From Vibrio tubiashii (lineage in GTDB: Bacteria; Pseudomonadota; Gammaproteobacteria; Enterobacterales; Vibrionaceae), in contig NZ_CP117031.1 of assembly GCF_028551255.1 (NCBI RefSeq), forward strand, positions 186,001 through 250,000: a stretch of 64,000 bases of DNA. The letters are read 5' to 3'. The notes below the pieces were generated by a model. That model did no database searches. It saw nothing but the letters and a program-made list of their open reading frames with translations, and was not told where the DNA came from. The translations under genes and the position numbers were made by a program. Positions 27,675-35,624 of this stretch are shown here, piece by piece. Numbering within the stretch: position 1 is the stretch's first letter; each line of letters opens with the position of its first letter.

Positions 27675-28136
27675 TCATTCAGGCACTATCTGGACGGCGA
27701 GCCAAACGGCGACTAACGCGGGCTTCTTTTCCCCTTCGATTTCAACCACCACTTCGCTTTTAAAGGTATAGTGACCGGGGCGCTTTTCGTCGACGGTCAG
27801 CAATTTTGCACGCGCGCGAATGCGGCTATTCACGGTGACCGGGTGGATAAAACGCACTTTATCAAACCCATAGTTGATCCCCATGCTTGCCCCTTCCAAT
27901 TGGTACCCAAAGCGCTCAGCAAAATGGGGCAGCATGGACAGGGACAGCAAGCCATGGGCAATGGTCGAACCAAACATGGTGTCTTGCGCTTTGATGGGAT
28001 CCGTATGGATAAACTGATGATCTAAGGTGCAGTCAGCAAATTGGTTAATCTGCGCTTGGCTGACGACAAACCATTCGGTTGGCTCTGTCTCAACACCAAT
28101 GTAGTGAGCGATGTCATCCTTCGAGATAACGTTCAT
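27675..28136 (-). CDS. MaoC-type (R)-enoyl-CoA hydratase
   Basis: This 153-residue protein has a single hotdog domain. The hydratase motif FADCTLDHQFIHTDP (about residues 33-47, Asp and His catalytic in the family) is followed by FGSTIAHGLLSLSML and a NYGFDKVRFIHPV stretch. MaoC/PhaJ-like enzymes hydrate trans-2-enoyl-CoA in fatty-acid breakdown or PHA precursor supply, in the cytoplasm. The length is that of single-domain members. It has no neighbouring fatty-acid genes. Confidence 0.9.
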   Translation of the reverse strand: MNVISKDDIAHYIGVETEPTEWFVVSQAQINQFADCTLDHQFIHTDPIKAQDTMFGSTIAHGLLSLSMLPHFAERFGYQLEGASMGINYGFDKVRFIHPVTVNSRIRARAKLLTVDEKRPGHYTFKSEVVVEIEGEKKPALVAVWLAVQIVPE

Positions 28137-28257
28137 AGCGTCCTTTTAGCAGTGAATTCGAGGTTAAACAGCCACCGAGTGTATCAGACAAGCCGAGCGC
28201 AACTGGAATGACTTCAAAGAGAGGCACGCTGAGTGAGCACGCCATTTAAGCGGCGAG

Positions 28258-28968
28258 TTAGGCGTATGTTCCAATGAGATCATAGAGCTCGTCAACCGAG
28301 CGTGCCGTGTAGTCAGGCTGACACGACCACGATTCCGGCGCCGCGCCACTGTACGCTGCGGCCACAGCAATGACGCGAGCGTTGCCCCCCAGCGCAGCTT
28401 GAAGGTTACGAGCAAATTGGACATCAGCCTCATGATCACCGATGTACATCAAGCATTGGCTGGTGCGATGGCCGAACATGGCGTCAAGACATTGAAGGCC
28501 ACCCAGAGCCTCCGGTTTTTGATGGCCATGAGACACGTCGTCATACCCGACAATGGCCTTGAAAAAAGCCGCTAGCGCATGGTTTTCCAACACACGACGA
28601 ATGTTGCTCTGTGAATTTTGCGAGCATATGCCGTGAGGCAGGAAGGAGAACTCGGTGACCACGTCTTTGATCCCTTCAAACAACAAGACCTGCGTGGTAT
28701 TTTTCTCTTGGTGCTCGGCCCACATGCCCCCCGCCAGGCGCATTTCCTGTTGGGTTAATCCATAGTAATCAACGTAAAGCTCTTGCCAGTTTTTTGCGCT
28801 GTGGTTGGCGACATGGTAGGCCTCTTCGTTGCGTAAACACTCTGGCAAACCGTCCCCAGTCAAACGGGGAGCAACAATGGATAAAATGGTCTTGGTTATC
28901 TCAATATTTTTAGGCACAGAGTTTACCAGTGTCCCATCATAATCCCACAGCACCGCCTCCAATTTCAT
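28258..28968 (-). CDS. HAD-like phosphatase (phosphoglycolate-phosphatase type)
   Basis: The ATG at 28968 directly follows GGAGAGGG; a TTG 18 nt upstream lies before that ribosome site and is less likely. The product is about 236 residues. HAD motif I is DYDGTLVNS near residue 9, and motif IV is YIGDHEADVQFA near residue 185, with a Lys region at GHQKPEALGG. The cap region is helical, as in Gph/YcjU-like enzymes. It probably dephosphorylates a small phosphorylated metabolite; the substrate is unknown. Confidence 0.87.
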   Translation of the reverse strand: MKLEAVLWDYDGTLVNSVPKNIEITKTILSIVAPRLTGDGLPECLRNEEAYHVANHSAKNWQELYVDYYGLTQQEMRLAGGMWAEHQEKNTTQVLLFEGIKDVVTEFSFLPHGICSQNSQSNIRRVLENHALAAFFKAIVGYDDVSHGHQKPEALGGLQCLDAMFGHRTSQCLMYIGDHEADVQFARNLQAALGGNARVIAVAAAYSGAAPESWSCQPDYTARSVDELYDLIGTYA

Positions 28969-29067
28969 GGTTCCCTCTCCATTCAAACACGAGATCTAAA
29001 CGTACTATTTATCACAAAATCAATGAGTTGGACAATATTGCCGAGTCGGCTGGGAGCAGGCACACCG

Positions 29068-29625
29068 TTACCATTGCGCAACCAGTTTCTTCAAATGGTG
29101 CTTTGCCAACTCATGATCACCACGACTCATCCATTTGATACAATCAAACAATTCCCACGTTATTCCTTCGTCGCCGTTCGTGTAGGCCGGAAAATCTGCG
29201 TGCTTTGGTGCCGGTTCGTCCGTTACCCGTTGCTCGATGAGGCCATTTTTATCAAACAGCACCTTAAATGGCTTAGACAGACTCAAGGGTTCACTCACAT
29301 CTAAACAGTGAATCTCTGCGCTCGTTAAGTCATTGAAAATGTATTTTTTAAAGTAAGCGTTCTCATTATGGAAGCCCTCGAGCAGGTAGAAGATGTCTTT
29401 ATCACGCTCAAACGCGGAGAAGCAGGCCTCGCAAGATTGATGAAAGTTATTCTTGGTAAACACAAGAATATCGGCATCCGAGACACGGTCACCTTTTCCC
29501 GCGGCCAGTGAACCCAACAGGACCGCCGCGACCGCGTCATTTTCAGAATGAAACGCCGAGTACGCGGATTGAACCAAGGCATTTTGAAGAGGAAGATGGG
29601 CCAAGTTTAGCTTTTCTGAAATCAC
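29068..29625 (-). CDS. Nucleotidyltransferase domain protein
   Basis: The start is uncertain. GTG 29625, 6 nt after GGAG, gives about 185 residues, while a TTG at 29730 would give 220 with a less natural N-terminus. The core motif LLGSLAAGKGDRVSDADILVF is the G-S-x(n)-D-x-D signature of the pol-beta/aminoglycoside nucleotidyltransferase fold. Such proteins transfer nucleotides to small molecules or proteins; the target here is not evident. It could be a stand-alone minimal-type enzyme. Confidence 0.82.
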   Translation of the reverse strand: MISEKLNLAHLPLQNALVQSAYSAFHSENDAVAAVLLGSLAAGKGDRVSDADILVFTKNNFHQSCEACFSAFERDKDIFYLLEGFHNENAYFKKYIFNDLTSAEIHCLDVSEPLSLSKPFKVLFDKNGLIEQRVTDEPAPKHADFPAYTNGDEGITWELFDCIKWMSRGDHELAKHHLKKLVAQW

Positions 29626-29799
29626 AATTTGCTCCGTTTGTTTCGCGTTAGAGCCGCGTAGGGGCGCTTGAATGAGGGACCTGCCTTCACGCTCAACATA
29701 ACGTCCGCGACCAAGCTGTGAGTAAACCAAAGTCAGGGTGAAGTGGCAATAGCAACGTACTCATTGGCGCTGGCATTGAGAGCGTGGGCCGTTTCGAGG

Positions 29800-30336
29800 C
29801 TAAGGCGCATACCGCGCGAGCCATTCTGACCGCAACACACCGTATTTGACCGAGTCATAGTATTCGCCATTGTAATAGCGGACTTTTCGAAGCCGCGCTT
29901 CTTGCTGGAAACCCAGCTTCAGGGCCAATGACATCATTCGAGGGTTTCCCGACCAAGTGGTTAACCCCACCCGTTCGATGATCTGACTATTGAACAGATA
30001 CGACACCCACAAGGGAAGCGCTAAGGCTGCAATGCCTTGCCCCCAATACGCAGGATCGTAAATGACCACGCCGGCTTCAAGCCAACGCGTTTCTTCGCAT
30101 TCCCAGTAACAGCTCACCGTGCCGACGGGGAGGTCATCGACGGTGATCAACTGTAAGCTTGCGCCGGTTAACAGGCGCTGAAACGTTGTCTTTTCGAACT
30201 GCTCCAACGAGGGAGGTGAGTATGAAAAGTACGGACCGTTAAATTGCGTCCATTCGTCATTTGAAATGACCAAAGCGTGGAGACGCTCAAGTTCACTTTC
30301 CCTTGCGGGTCTGATAGTGACTGTCTGTTGTGCCAC
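29800..30336 (-). CDS. GNAT N-acetyltransferase
   Basis: This 178-residue protein has the RimJ/RimL-like GNAT layout: VTIRPARESELERLHAL at the start, VGTVSCYWE, then GVVIYDPAYWGQGIAALALPLW (acetyl-CoA-binding motif A, with an altered Q/RxxGxG/A), TWSGNPRMMSLALKLGFQQEARLR (motif B), and a tyrosine-rich end. It acetylates an amino group on an unknown substrate. Some homologues are near self-immunity or stress genes, but nothing here tells the target. Confidence 0.88.
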   Translation of the reverse strand: MAQQTVTIRPARESELERLHALVISNDEWTQFNGPYFSYSPPSLEQFEKTTFQRLLTGASLQLITVDDLPVGTVSCYWECEETRWLEAGVVIYDPAYWGQGIAALALPLWVSYLFNSQIIERVGLTTWSGNPRMMSLALKLGFQQEARLRKVRYYNGEYYDSVKYGVLRSEWLARYAP

Positions 30337-30380
30337 GGTGCTTCCTTCTATTCATTGCATCTTATGGGTGGGTATCCCGT

Positions 30381-30851
30381 TTATTGGCCGCACCACTGCT
30401 GCTCACAAGGTACGCCATCGCGATCACCATCAATCTTCACGTTGGGGCAATGTGCCAAGTAAAATTTCGCCTCATGACACGATGTCATATGGCTACAGCG
30501 CGTTTTCCCCTCACACTCGAAACCGAGTTTGTCATCTTCAGGGGCGCGTTCTGGGGCTTGATAAGTGAGGAAGCTGACTACGCCAAGGGCGATACCGACT
30601 AAGACCAGTACCGGTAAGATAGACAAGGCGAAATTTCCTCTTGCGGGCTCCACGCCAACAAACGAGACGAGATGAGCCCGGGTTTTCCCCTTATTTAACT
30701 CAATGCGAAAATCGACTTCATCGCCAACTTGAGGACGCCTGAACCCCGGTTCAAATTCTGAGATATGGACAAAAATATCCCCTTGATAGTCGTCCGAATG
30801 AATGAAGCCAAACCCGCGATCATCTCTCCACCGGACAATGGTACCTTTCAT
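30381..30851 (-). CDS. Cold-shock domain - TM - excalibur domain protein
   Basis: The ATG at 30851 gives 156 residues; the longer frame adds an unlikely basic stretch. Residues 1-70 form a CSP/OB fold (GTIVRWRDDRGFGFIHSD with RNP1-like FGFI, and DIFVHISEF). A hydrophobic helix (about residues 75-97) follows. The C-terminus has an excalibur-type motif with CSHMTSCHEAKFYL and DGDRDGVPCEQQWC, which binds calcium in the family. It would place an OB fold on one face of the membrane and a Ca-binding disulfide-rich domain on the other. This fusion recurs in gammaproteobacteria. Confidence 0.88.
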   Translation of the reverse strand: MKGTIVRWRDDRGFGFIHSDDYQGDIFVHISEFEPGFRRPQVGDEVDFRIELNKGKTRAHLVSFVGVEPARGNFALSILPVLVLVGIALGVVSFLTYQAPERAPEDDKLGFECEGKTRCSHMTSCHEAKFYLAHCPNVKIDGDRDGVPCEQQWCGQ

Positions 30852-31281
30852 GGTTAACGTATTCCTCTTGGTGATGAACAGCCTAGCCCTCTGTGAGAGG
30901 ATTGTTGGGCGACCCAACCTTCAGGCTCTGCTATCCGTAAAGTTCGTTTTTCCTTTTCTGAACAATACTTTACCCAATAATTTTACTTGGTGAAAGCGTT
31001 TGCCTCGAAGAGCCGTGTATGACGGCTTGAGTGGCGTAATGACGTCAGGGCATCCTTAGCGAGGCCCAAAGGTGTCATCGCCTTTGACGCTGTGAGTCGG
31101 TGACAAGGGCAGGGATCTCACTGTGGGGCTCCGTCGTCTTTGCGCTTGCCTGTGACCTATCCCCCCTCAGAGCCTTCAGCACAAGGGTAAAGTGCACGCA
31201 GGCGCCCTTGTACTGGCGAACCGTGAGTGGGGCATGGACAGGCCAGCAACGACGACATACCCCCAACACAGGAGAGAGCCC
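30852..31281. other. Non-coding region at left edge of mobile-element remnant
   Basis: About 430 bp. The first 150 bp are the AT-rich promoter side of the cold-shock/excalibur gene. The rest is GC-rich with imperfect small inverted repeats (aaaggtgtcatcgccttt near 31069-31086) and no convincing gene. Confidence 0.45.
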
Positions 31282-31374
31282 ATGAACCATCTACCCCTCA
31301 CACACACAGTGCATGGCGACGCTGACCACGTTAGGTCGCTGTTCGCTCAGGAGGACAAACGCAATGCCAGCTAA
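31282..31374 (+). CDS. Short leader-like ORF upstream of plasmid-type gene
   Basis: The ATG at 31282 lies 3 nt after GGAGAGAGCC and encodes 30 residues (MNHLPLTHTVHGDADHV...). The frame overlaps the start of the next gene at 31364 by 11 nt, so translation may be coupled. It may be a real small protein or a leader peptide. Confidence is modest. Confidence 0.4.
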   Translation: MNHLPLTHTVHGDADHVRSLFAQEDKRNAS

Positions 31375-31660
31375 CTACTACTCAACCGCCGTCTCTTTCA
31401 CGCTCGGAGAGGTCGTGATGACCCAAGGGATACAAGCGTTGCTCGACGGACGTCCCGAAGCCCTGCTGAGGCCACTCTTACTCCGCCATGAGAGTGGTGA
31501 TTGGGGTGAGTGCGACATAGAAGACAAGAAAGCCAACGACGTGGCCACTCGTCGAGGTGGGCGGATCGTATCGGTATACCGATTTTCCGGTCAGCGCGTC
31601 TGGCTGATCACCGAAGCGGGTCATCAATTGACCACGGTGTTGCTGCCCAGTGAATACTAA
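31364..31660 (+). CDS. Small plasmid/island-type protein
   Basis: The ATG at 31364 follows AGGAGGAC and gives 98 residues: MPANYYSTAVSFTLGEVVMTQG..., with a compact C-terminal half (GGRIVSVYRFSGQRVWLITEAG). Proteins of this look recur beside radC-type genes in plasmids and integrative islands of gammaproteobacteria; I know of no assigned function. Its GC-rich codon use differs from the AT-rich gene that follows. It is the left-most recognisable gene of the element remnant. Confidence 0.7.
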   Translation: MPANYYSTAVSFTLGEVVMTQGIQALLDGRPEALLRPLLLRHESGDWGECDIEDKKANDVATRRGGRIVSVYRFSGQRVWLITEAGHQLTTVLLPSEY

Positions 31661-31662
31661 CT

Positions 31663-31680
31663 AAGGGGCCTAGGCCCCTT
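31663..31680. terminator. Perfect 18-bp palindrome after the island gene
   Basis: The sequence aaggggcctaggcccctt starts 2 nt after the stop. It may fold into a hairpin, but no T-run follows. It might be a weak terminator or a protein-binding site. Confidence 0.55.
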
Positions 31681-32090
31681 GAATGGATTGTAGCTTTCAA
31701 TCGTTGGCGTATGGATCGTTGTGTATGCCTTTCTTACCGGTACGCTATCTAATTTGATGAGTACGGCCGTATCTCTTTCACACCACTGGCGTCATCTAGC
31801 GCAATTGATTCGCGAGAGGACGAGCCATTCATCACGGCTAATCCTCGATTGCTTGCGGATAATCTACTGTTAAGGCGAGTTGATGATCAAGAGAAATGAG
31901 AGACTCGATTAGAGATTCAAGTGCATAAAGGTTGATTCTGATCGGGAGAGAAGGCAAATTACTTTAGGTAGATCTATGTGCAGTCTGGTTAGATGAGAAC
32001 TGATCCCTTTTTAGCCCAGAGAAAAAGGTGCTCAATCGTTGTATGAATAACCTGACAATATCAAAAATGAATTGAGCCAAGGAGAGATCA
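31681..32090. other. Non-coding region, nothing recognised
   Basis: About 410 bp with AT-rich stretches near the right end, likely the promoter of the binding-protein gene. I see no repeats or RNA gene. Confidence 0.5.
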
Positions 32091-32870
32091 ATGCGGTACC
32101 TAGTTCTCGCTTTACTGTTGCTCCCCATTGTTTCATTTGCCTCCTCAAGCAAGACAATAAAACTCGCTTACTCAGATATCGAATCCTTCCCGTTTCAAAT
32201 GGGCAATGGGAATGATGTTGCGACGCCTCCAGGCATATCTGTCGAAATCATAGAACAACTCGCCCATATGCTGCAGTTCAAAGTTGAATATGTGAGGGTA
32301 CCAGGGAAACGAGTGCTTCAACATATCAAATCCAATGAAGTGGATGGCGGCTTTATTTTTTCCTACAACCATGAGAGGGCCCAATACGCACACTATCCCA
32401 TTATCAATGGGCAAGTTGATAGTGCGTTGCGTATCGCCACGCTAGACTATTTTCTCTATAGGCTTAAGATTCAAAAGTTAGAATGGGATGGGGTAAAGCT
32501 ATACTCTACTGGCCATCAGCCCGTTCTTGTTCATACGGGTTTTTCAATTATAGACACCTTAAAAGAAAATGAAATTAGCACACTTGAAGTGTCAAGCACG
32601 CAACACTTGTTTAAAATGTTGAGAAAAAGGCGAGTAATCGCTGTCGCCGTCCAGAGTAACATCGCTGACAGTTATATCGATGAAAATAAGCTAGCCAGTA
32701 TCGAAAAAGTATACCCGCCCATATTAAGCAAATATTATTACTTGATTTTTAGCCATAGGTTTACTGAAAACAACCCTGAGTTAGTTAGGCAAATATGGAG
32801 AACTATCGGTGACATACGCGATCAGGTGACGGTGAATAGTATTAAAAAATACACCGCAAGGCATCACTAG
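32091..32870 (+). CDS. Periplasmic solute-binding-type protein (SBP family 3)
   Basis: This 259-residue protein has a signal peptide (MRYLVLALLLLPIVSFASS). The mature part reads IKLAYSDIESFPFQMGNG, then PPGISVEIIEQLAHMLQFKVEYVRVPGKRVLQHIKSNEVDGGFIFS, typical of family 3 amino-acid-binding folds. No permease or ATPase gene is adjacent. Vibrio genomes hold many such orphan proteins, often acting as sensory partners. AAGGAGAG precedes the ATG. AT-rich codons set it apart from the GC-rich element around it. Confidence 0.85.
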   Translation: MRYLVLALLLLPIVSFASSSKTIKLAYSDIESFPFQMGNGNDVATPPGISVEIIEQLAHMLQFKVEYVRVPGKRVLQHIKSNEVDGGFIFSYNHERAQYAHYPIINGQVDSALRIATLDYFLYRLKIQKLEWDGVKLYSTGHQPVLVHTGFSIIDTLKENEISTLEVSSTQHLFKMLRKRRVIAVAVQSNIADSYIDENKLASIEKVYPPILSKYYYLIFSHRFTENNPELVRQIWRTIGDIRDQVTVNSIKKYTARHH

Positions 32871-33226
32871 GGGTTGTTCGTTAAAGGGTAATGTCAATCA
32901 CCGCCAGAAGTGGTCGTGAGGTTACATGCCTAATATAACTTTTCATGTCTAGCCTAAGAGGCATCTCCTACTTCGGAACATACTCTGGCTGAGAAAATGG
33001 ATTCAGTGACACCGCAACCAATATAAGTACACTTGCCCTGATATCGTCATGTGTCTGGTGTATTGAGCAATAGAATCTTATGCCCCCAAATACCAGACCA
33101 CTATTCAGAATCCTGATCTTGGGTTGTGCCAGTACTCGTTCCCGTCAATTCGGCTTCAAAAAAGGCGTCCTTGTTGAATGTTGTCGTTAACGTCGCCTAA
33201 AGTCCGCGATCAGGCATGTATTTATC

Positions 33227-33268
33227 TGGCGCTCTCGAAAGGATTCGAGCCCTGTGACCTCTCCCTTG
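33227..33268 (-). other. tRNA 3'-end-like fragment
   Basis: On the minus strand it reads caagggagaggtcacagg then gctcgaatcctttcgagagc and gcca. This looks like a variable loop, a T-arm (GCTCGAATCC in place of GGTTCGAATCC) and an acceptor end closing in GCCA. No matching 5' half is seen in the neighbouring sequence. It may be a degraded attachment-site copy of a tRNA end. Confidence 0.35.
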
Positions 33269-33300
33269 CTCGTGCGATGCGAATGCGCGCCTTAGCGCTT

Positions 33301-33352
33301 CGTGGGTCTCGCCATTTTATTATCCATTATTAAATTCAAAGTGAGACCCACG
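33301..33352. repeat. 10-bp inverted repeat around AT-rich spacer
   Basis: cgtgggtctc (33301-33310) and gagacccacg (33343-33352) flank a 32-bp AT-rich spacer. It could be a binding site or the end of a mobile element. Confidence 0.5.
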
Positions 33353-33537
33353 TCAAGGTCAAACGGCGATTGGTGCTATCCGGTTGTTTTCTCGATTGAA
33401 TTGTCAGCCTGCCGCGTTGGCGCATTGGTTTATCGTATCGTCTTACCCTTGATGAGCCGCGACTGGCCAGAAGTTGGGCTTTTCTGTCTGGTCGCGCTTT
33501 GTTAGCGTGAGCACGCACACCCACTAGAGGAGGACTT

Positions 33538-33975
33538 ATGGCAGAACGTCTCAACGTGAGGCAGCGGCAATTTGAACAGGCTTGCCGGCTTTTTTCACGT
33601 CAACACAACATGTTCCGTCTGGCGCCAAAATTGGGACTGACTCCGGTGACACTGCGCAATAAGCTCAATCCCGAGCAACCGCATGTGCTCAAGTGCGCCG
33701 AACTCGTTGCGCTGACCGAACTCAGTGACGATCCCTTGATTTTAAATAGTGTACTGAACGGGCTCAAGGTGGTGACGACGCCACCGCCGTCTGGAGCGCC
33801 GCCACCGCCGTTAACCTCGCTGATCTTAGCGCATGCCCTCGACACCGGCGAGCTGTCACGTGTTTTGTTGAGCGCCAGCAATGACACGCTTCGACGTGCC
33901 CAACGCGATGACATGCTGTACACCGCCCATATGGGGATCCGTCGCTTAGCGGATCTTATTCATCGGCTTCAGTAA
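33538..33975 (+). CDS. Phage CII-like regulatory protein (CP76 family)
   Basis: This 145-residue protein starts after AGAGGAGG. It has a helix-turn-helix-like N-terminus (FSRQHNMFRLAPKLGLTPVTLRNKLNPEQPHVL), a signature of the phage regulatory CII/CP76 family, then a Pro-rich linker (TTPPPSGAPPPPL) and a helical C-terminus. Such proteins control lysogeny-type decisions in P2-like phages and related islands. No other phage genes are nearby, so it is probably part of an element remnant with the RadC gene. Confidence 0.85.
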   Translation: MAERLNVRQRQFEQACRLFSRQHNMFRLAPKLGLTPVTLRNKLNPEQPHVLKCAELVALTELSDDPLILNSVLNGLKVVTTPPPSGAPPPPLTSLILAHALDTGELSRVLLSASNDTLRRAQRDDMLYTAHMGIRRLADLIHRLQ

Positions 33976-34071
33976 CCTTCATGTGCCGTTAACGTCATAG
34001 GGCAGACAGCCCGACTCTCTGGATCGGCCAGTGAGGCGTCAATGCCTCAGAACCCTTGCCCAAGCGGTCGT

Positions 34072-34114
34072 CGATCGCAAGGGAGGGCCAAGCCGCTACG
34101 CGCCCTTGCGATCG
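34072..34114. promoter_or_regulatory. Long inverted repeat in the radC leader
   Basis: cgatcgcaaggg (34072-34083) and cccttgcgatcg (34103-34114) form a perfect 12-bp stem with a 19-nt loop. Its right end lies 58 bp upstream of the RadC start codon. Nearby further self-complementary blocks (agcggtcg, agccgct) suggest a structured leader RNA or an operator. No T-run follows. Confidence 0.6.
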
Positions 34115-34172
34115 CCCCCCGCTCGGTCTGGCGGGTCGTCAGACGCCCGATAGCCGACCCAGGAGATACGTG

Positions 34173-34661
34173 ATGAACGCGCCACTTTACCAAACGACCC
34201 TAACTCCGGTGTTCTCAGACGAAGAACAACACCTCTTGCAGCAAGCCGCGGCGGTGCTGAAATCCAAGCTGGTGCTCCTTGAGCAACCCGTGATGAATGC
34301 GCCGCCCATCGCCCAAGCGTTCTGCCAAACTCAATTGGCCGCTTGCGACGTGGAGATCTTTGGGGCGCTGTTTCTGGACAATCAACATCGGGTGCGCGCC
34401 TGTGAAGAATTGTTTCGCGGGACCCTTGATCAAGCCGCGGTTTACCCACGTGAAGTGGTGAAGCGTGCCATCGCCACCAGTGCGGCCGCCGTGATCTTGT
34501 TTCATAATCATCCGTCAGGCTGCGCGGAGCCGAGTCAGGCTGACCGCCGGATCACCCGCCGTTTACACGACGCCCTTGCGCTGGTGGATGTTCGGCTACT
34601 CGACCACTTTGTGGTTTCATTTGCTGACGTCGTGTCGTTTGCAGAGCGGGGCTGGCTCTGA
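34173..34661 (+). CDS. RadC-like JAB domain protein
   Basis: The ATG at 34173, after AGGAGAT, gives 162 residues; the longer frame reads through the structured leader. The JAB/MPN metal-binding motif is HNHPSG...[11 protein letters not shown] (about residues 110-128), with an upstream conserved Glu region [42 protein letters not shown]. The N-terminal HhH part of chromosomal RadC is missing, as in plasmid and island versions. The role is unclear; it is common in integrative elements. Confidence 0.9.
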   Translation: MNAPLYQTTLTPVFSDEEQHLLQQAAAVLKSKLVLLEQPVMNAPPIAQAFCQTQLAACDVEIFGALFLDNQHRVRACEELFRGTLDQAAVYPREVVKRAIATSAAAVILFHNHPSGCAEPSQADRRITRRLHDALALVDVRLLDHFVVSFADVVSFAERGWL

Positions 34662-34760
34662 CGGCGCCCTTTGCAAAGGCCACGCCAGTCCGAGGGCGGT
34701 TGTAAATCTTCGCAGGACACGCGATAGTAGTGAGCAGAGCCTTGCCTAAGGAGCGCCATT

Positions 34761-35306
34761 ATGAAACCGCTGGTGTATGAAATGGATGCGTGGTCGATGG
34801 CGACGCTCCCGCAATTGCTGGGGGCGTCACTGAGCCTACAGCCGTTGCTGGCCATGACTCAATCGGAGGTACCCGTCCTACAGGTGCCTTTTGTGGTCGG
34901 TGACGCGGTATTCGAGCTGAGCAATGAGTGGTATACCACCCCGCAAGGTCATGATTTCCATCTGCCAATACTGCGGCCGATGGAGGGCTTACCGACATGC
35001 TACCGCGCTCAACAGGATGGCGCAGCCTCGTCCCTCGCTGTGATTGAAGCGATCGAGATCCTCCGCCGGCGCAGTCGTGATGCCGAATGGCAGCACGGCG
35101 ATCAAGGCGGCTGGGCAGCGAGCGACGAAACGCTGATCTACGACTGGGGGCTCAACCTATTGTTCACGGACGGGAGCGCGCTGTCGTTGGTGACCGAGGA
35201 TGATAGGATAGACGGTGGATGGGTGGTGACACCTGACCGGGTGCGACCATCTTACCAAGAAGAGATTTGGCTGATTGAGGTCGATATTCGCGAGCGCATC
35301 GCATGA
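34761..35306 (+). CDS. Island-type hypothetical protein
   Basis: This 181-residue acidic, Trp-rich soluble protein starts after AAGGAG. It has no signal, membrane segment or motif I recognise. It follows the RadC gene by 99 bp and precedes a small gene by 30 bp in the same direction, so the three may be co-expressed. It is GC-rich like its neighbours. Similar gene sets are common in gammaproteobacterial plasmids and islands. Confidence 0.65.
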   Translation: MKPLVYEMDAWSMATLPQLLGASLSLQPLLAMTQSEVPVLQVPFVVGDAVFELSNEWYTTPQGHDFHLPILRPMEGLPTCYRAQQDGAASSLAVIEAIEILRRRSRDAEWQHGDQGGWAASDETLIYDWGLNLLFTDGSALSLVTEDDRIDGGWVVTPDRVRPSYQEEIWLIEVDIRERIA

Positions 35307-35336
35307 CAGACTGGCGACGACAGAGGAGAGGTGACC

Positions 35337-35600
35337 ATGACACACGGCACACCCCGTGATTACAGTCAGGTGGTATATCAGGTGTATTTTGAAGTGGGGG
35401 AATGGCAAGAGACGGCGTTCAAGGTATTGGCGTCTTTCGTCGGACCGGAGGCCTCGGGATCGATCCAGCGGTTGGAATTTGGCTATGTATTGGCCTTGCC
35501 GATCCAAAGCGTTCCTGAGGTGGTCAGGCAGCTTTGCCAACACAATATCGCTGTCTACCAAATCGTTCGTGGTGAGCAGATCACCTTGACCGAAGCTTAA
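35337..35600 (+). CDS. Small island-type hypothetical protein
   Basis: The ATG at 35337 follows GAGGAGAGGTG and gives 87 residues; a GTG two codons earlier lies within the ribosome site. The protein has an alpha-beta look (VVYQVYFEVGEWQETAFKVLASFVG) and no known motif. It is the last + strand gene of the element remnant, facing the GlxA-type regulator. Confidence 0.65.
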   Translation: MTHGTPRDYSQVVYQVYFEVGEWQETAFKVLASFVGPEASGSIQRLEFGYVLALPIQSVPEVVRQLCQHNIAVYQIVRGEQITLTEA

Positions 35601-35624
35601 TCGAGAGGGGCGGGGCCCCCATCC

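Larger units (their letters stand above)
32871..33537. other. Long non-coding region with tRNA-like fragment and inverted repeat
   Basis: About 670 bp without a convincing gene. It carries a fragment resembling the 3' half of a tRNA (33227-33268, minus strand) and a 10-bp inverted repeat (33301-33310 / 33343-33352), both listed separately. The rest shows no known element. Confidence 0.5.
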
